Shown here: positions 63,385 to 64,000 of the stretch, piece after piece
Position numbering within the stretch: the stretch's first letter is position 1
Layout: each line of letters opens with the position of its first letter
Assembly (NCBI GenBank): GCA_036924855.1
Contig: JBAGRP010000001.1
Span: forward strand, 1,364,001 to 1,428,000
Direction of reading: 5' to 3'
DNA: 64,000 nt
DNA from: Nitrobacteraceae bacterium AZCC 2146
GTDB taxonomy: Bacteria > Pseudomonadota > Alphaproteobacteria > Rhizobiales > Xanthobacteraceae
Position numbers and translations under genes: made by a program
Notes under the pieces: generated by a model
Told to the model about the DNA's origin: nothing
The model's database searches: none
What the model saw: the letters and a program-made list of their open reading frames with translations, nothing else

Positions 63385-64000
63385 TCATACGCGTTCCAGC
63401 GTGCGCGGATTCCAGATGAATTCATCGCCCTTGCGTTCGACGTGTCCGGTAAAGCTGCCGGCGAAATGAGCCGGGAAAAGCTGCGAGCGATGTTCTGCAC
63501 AGTGCTCAAGAACCCATGCACGCGACTGCCGCGCCAGTGCCTGGTCTTCGCAAAAACAGCTGTTCCAGTGAGGGTAGTAAATTTGCAACGGCTGATGCAT
63601 GATATCGCCGCTGAATACACCTTCCTCGCCGCCAGACTCCAACCGGAAAGCGACGTGCCCAATACTGTGACCGGGCGTCGGCTCGACGAATAGTCCTGCG
63701 CCTATTTGCCCAAGACCATCAATCAATTCCATTTGGCCGGATTCGATGACCGGAAGAACGCTGTCTTCGTAGACGCCCGCGTTGAATCCTGATTGTCCGG
63801 CGGCGCCGGACCAATGCTGCTGTTCGGCTTTGGAAAAGACGTACTTGGCGTTGGGGAATGTGGGCACCCAGCGCCCGTTGTCGAGCCGCGTATTCCAGCC
63901 GCAATGGTCGGCATGAAGATGGGTGCAAAGCACATAGTCAACATCCTGCGGAGCCACACCCGCGGCCCGAAGCCGGTTCAGAAACGGCAGATCGAGCTGA
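63385..64000 (-). CDS. MBL-fold metallo-hydrolase, partial
   Basis: At least 205 residues; the N-terminus continues beyond the window end. The metallo-beta-lactamase motif THLHADHCGWN, the later His in PTPGHSIGHVA and the Asp in GVFSGDIMHQP form the di-metal site. The layout with FPNAKYVFSKAE resembles lactonase/quorum-quencher-type or ester hydrolases. First visible gene of the leftward operon with the binding protein and alpha/beta hydrolase. Confidence 0.88.
   Translation of the reverse strand, partial: QLDLPFLNRLRAAGVAPQDVDYVLCTHLHADHCGWNTRLDNGRWVPTFPNAKYVFSKAEQQHWSGAAGQSGFNAGVYEDSVLPVIESGQMELIDGLGQIGAGLFVEPTPGHSIGHVAFRLESGGEEGVFSGDIMHQPLQIYYPHWNSCFCEDQALARQSRAWVLEHCAEHRSQLFPAHFAGSFTGHVERKGDEFIWNPRTLERV

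Overview
The window is a stretch of alphaproteobacterial chromosome. High G+C, the great number of ABC-importer operons with amidases, amidohydrolases and cyclases, the Ti-type trb remnant and the TonB-receptor style suggest Hyphomicrobiales, most likely a Bradyrhizobium/Rhodopseudomonas-like member of the Nitrobacteraceae. This placement is inferred from gene content, not measured.

Layout. (1) 1-6.1 kb: a polyamine/opine-type ABC importer (the binding protein is cut by the window edge) followed by a deaminase-like amidohydrolase, an orphan homologue of dipicolinate synthase subunit A, a 4-oxalocrotonate tautomerase-like protein and a VOC protein. Opposite lies a GMC oxidoreductase broken by frameshifts, then a GntR/FCD regulator with a 19-bp perfect palindrome between the two. 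(2) 8.8-13.6 kb: a nest of mobile DNA. An IS5-family element adjoins an IS110-family element whose transposase gene is split by a 2.57-kb serine-recombinase element; joining the two flanking GG dinucleotides restores the IS110 reading frame exactly. (3) 14.1-20.7 kb: a complete dipeptide-type ABC importer with an acetamidase/formamidase. (4) 20.7-22.4 kb: decayed DNA including the 3' end of trbI with its DUF2274 partner, a scar of a conjugative element. (5) 22.4-30.2 kb: an M81 (MlrC-type) metallopeptidase, GntR regulator, M28 peptidase, Asp/Glu/hydantoin-type racemase, amidohydrolase and MHS-type MFS importer, with a 35-bp near-perfect palindrome before the M28 gene. (6) 30.3-34 kb: a transposase remnant, then a DUF2946 protein and a TonB-dependent receptor behind a Zur/Fur-like dyad. 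(7) 34-35.9 kb: mostly non-coding, with two small conserved-looking genes. (8) 35.9-49.6 kb: two complete branched-chain-amino-acid-type (Liv) importers arranged back to back, each with a fused LivM-LivG protein and a cyclase-family hydrolase; an amidase sits on the left arm and an IclR regulator between them. (9) 49.7-57.5 kb: two LysR regulators and an operon encoding a D-threonine-aldolase/D-serine-dehydratase-type PLP enzyme, RidA, an HD-domain protein and an NMT1/SsuA-type importer. (10) 57.8-64 kb: a VOC protein, a frameshifted epimerase next to an IS1182-type element, then an alpha/beta hydrolase, a LivK-like binding protein and an MBL-fold hydrolase (the last truncated by the window end).

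The common theme is uptake plus hydrolysis: nearly every cluster couples an importer to enzymes that open amide, cyclic-amide or deaminatable bonds, each with a GntR, IclR or LysR regulator. Mobile elements and broken genes at cluster borders suggest assembly by repeated acquisition. The most interesting points are the reversible-looking recombinase element inside IS110, the orphan DpaA-like dehydrogenase inside an importer operon, the mirror-image Liv/cyclase modules and several near-perfect operator palindromes. No rRNA, tRNA or CRISPR array was recognised.
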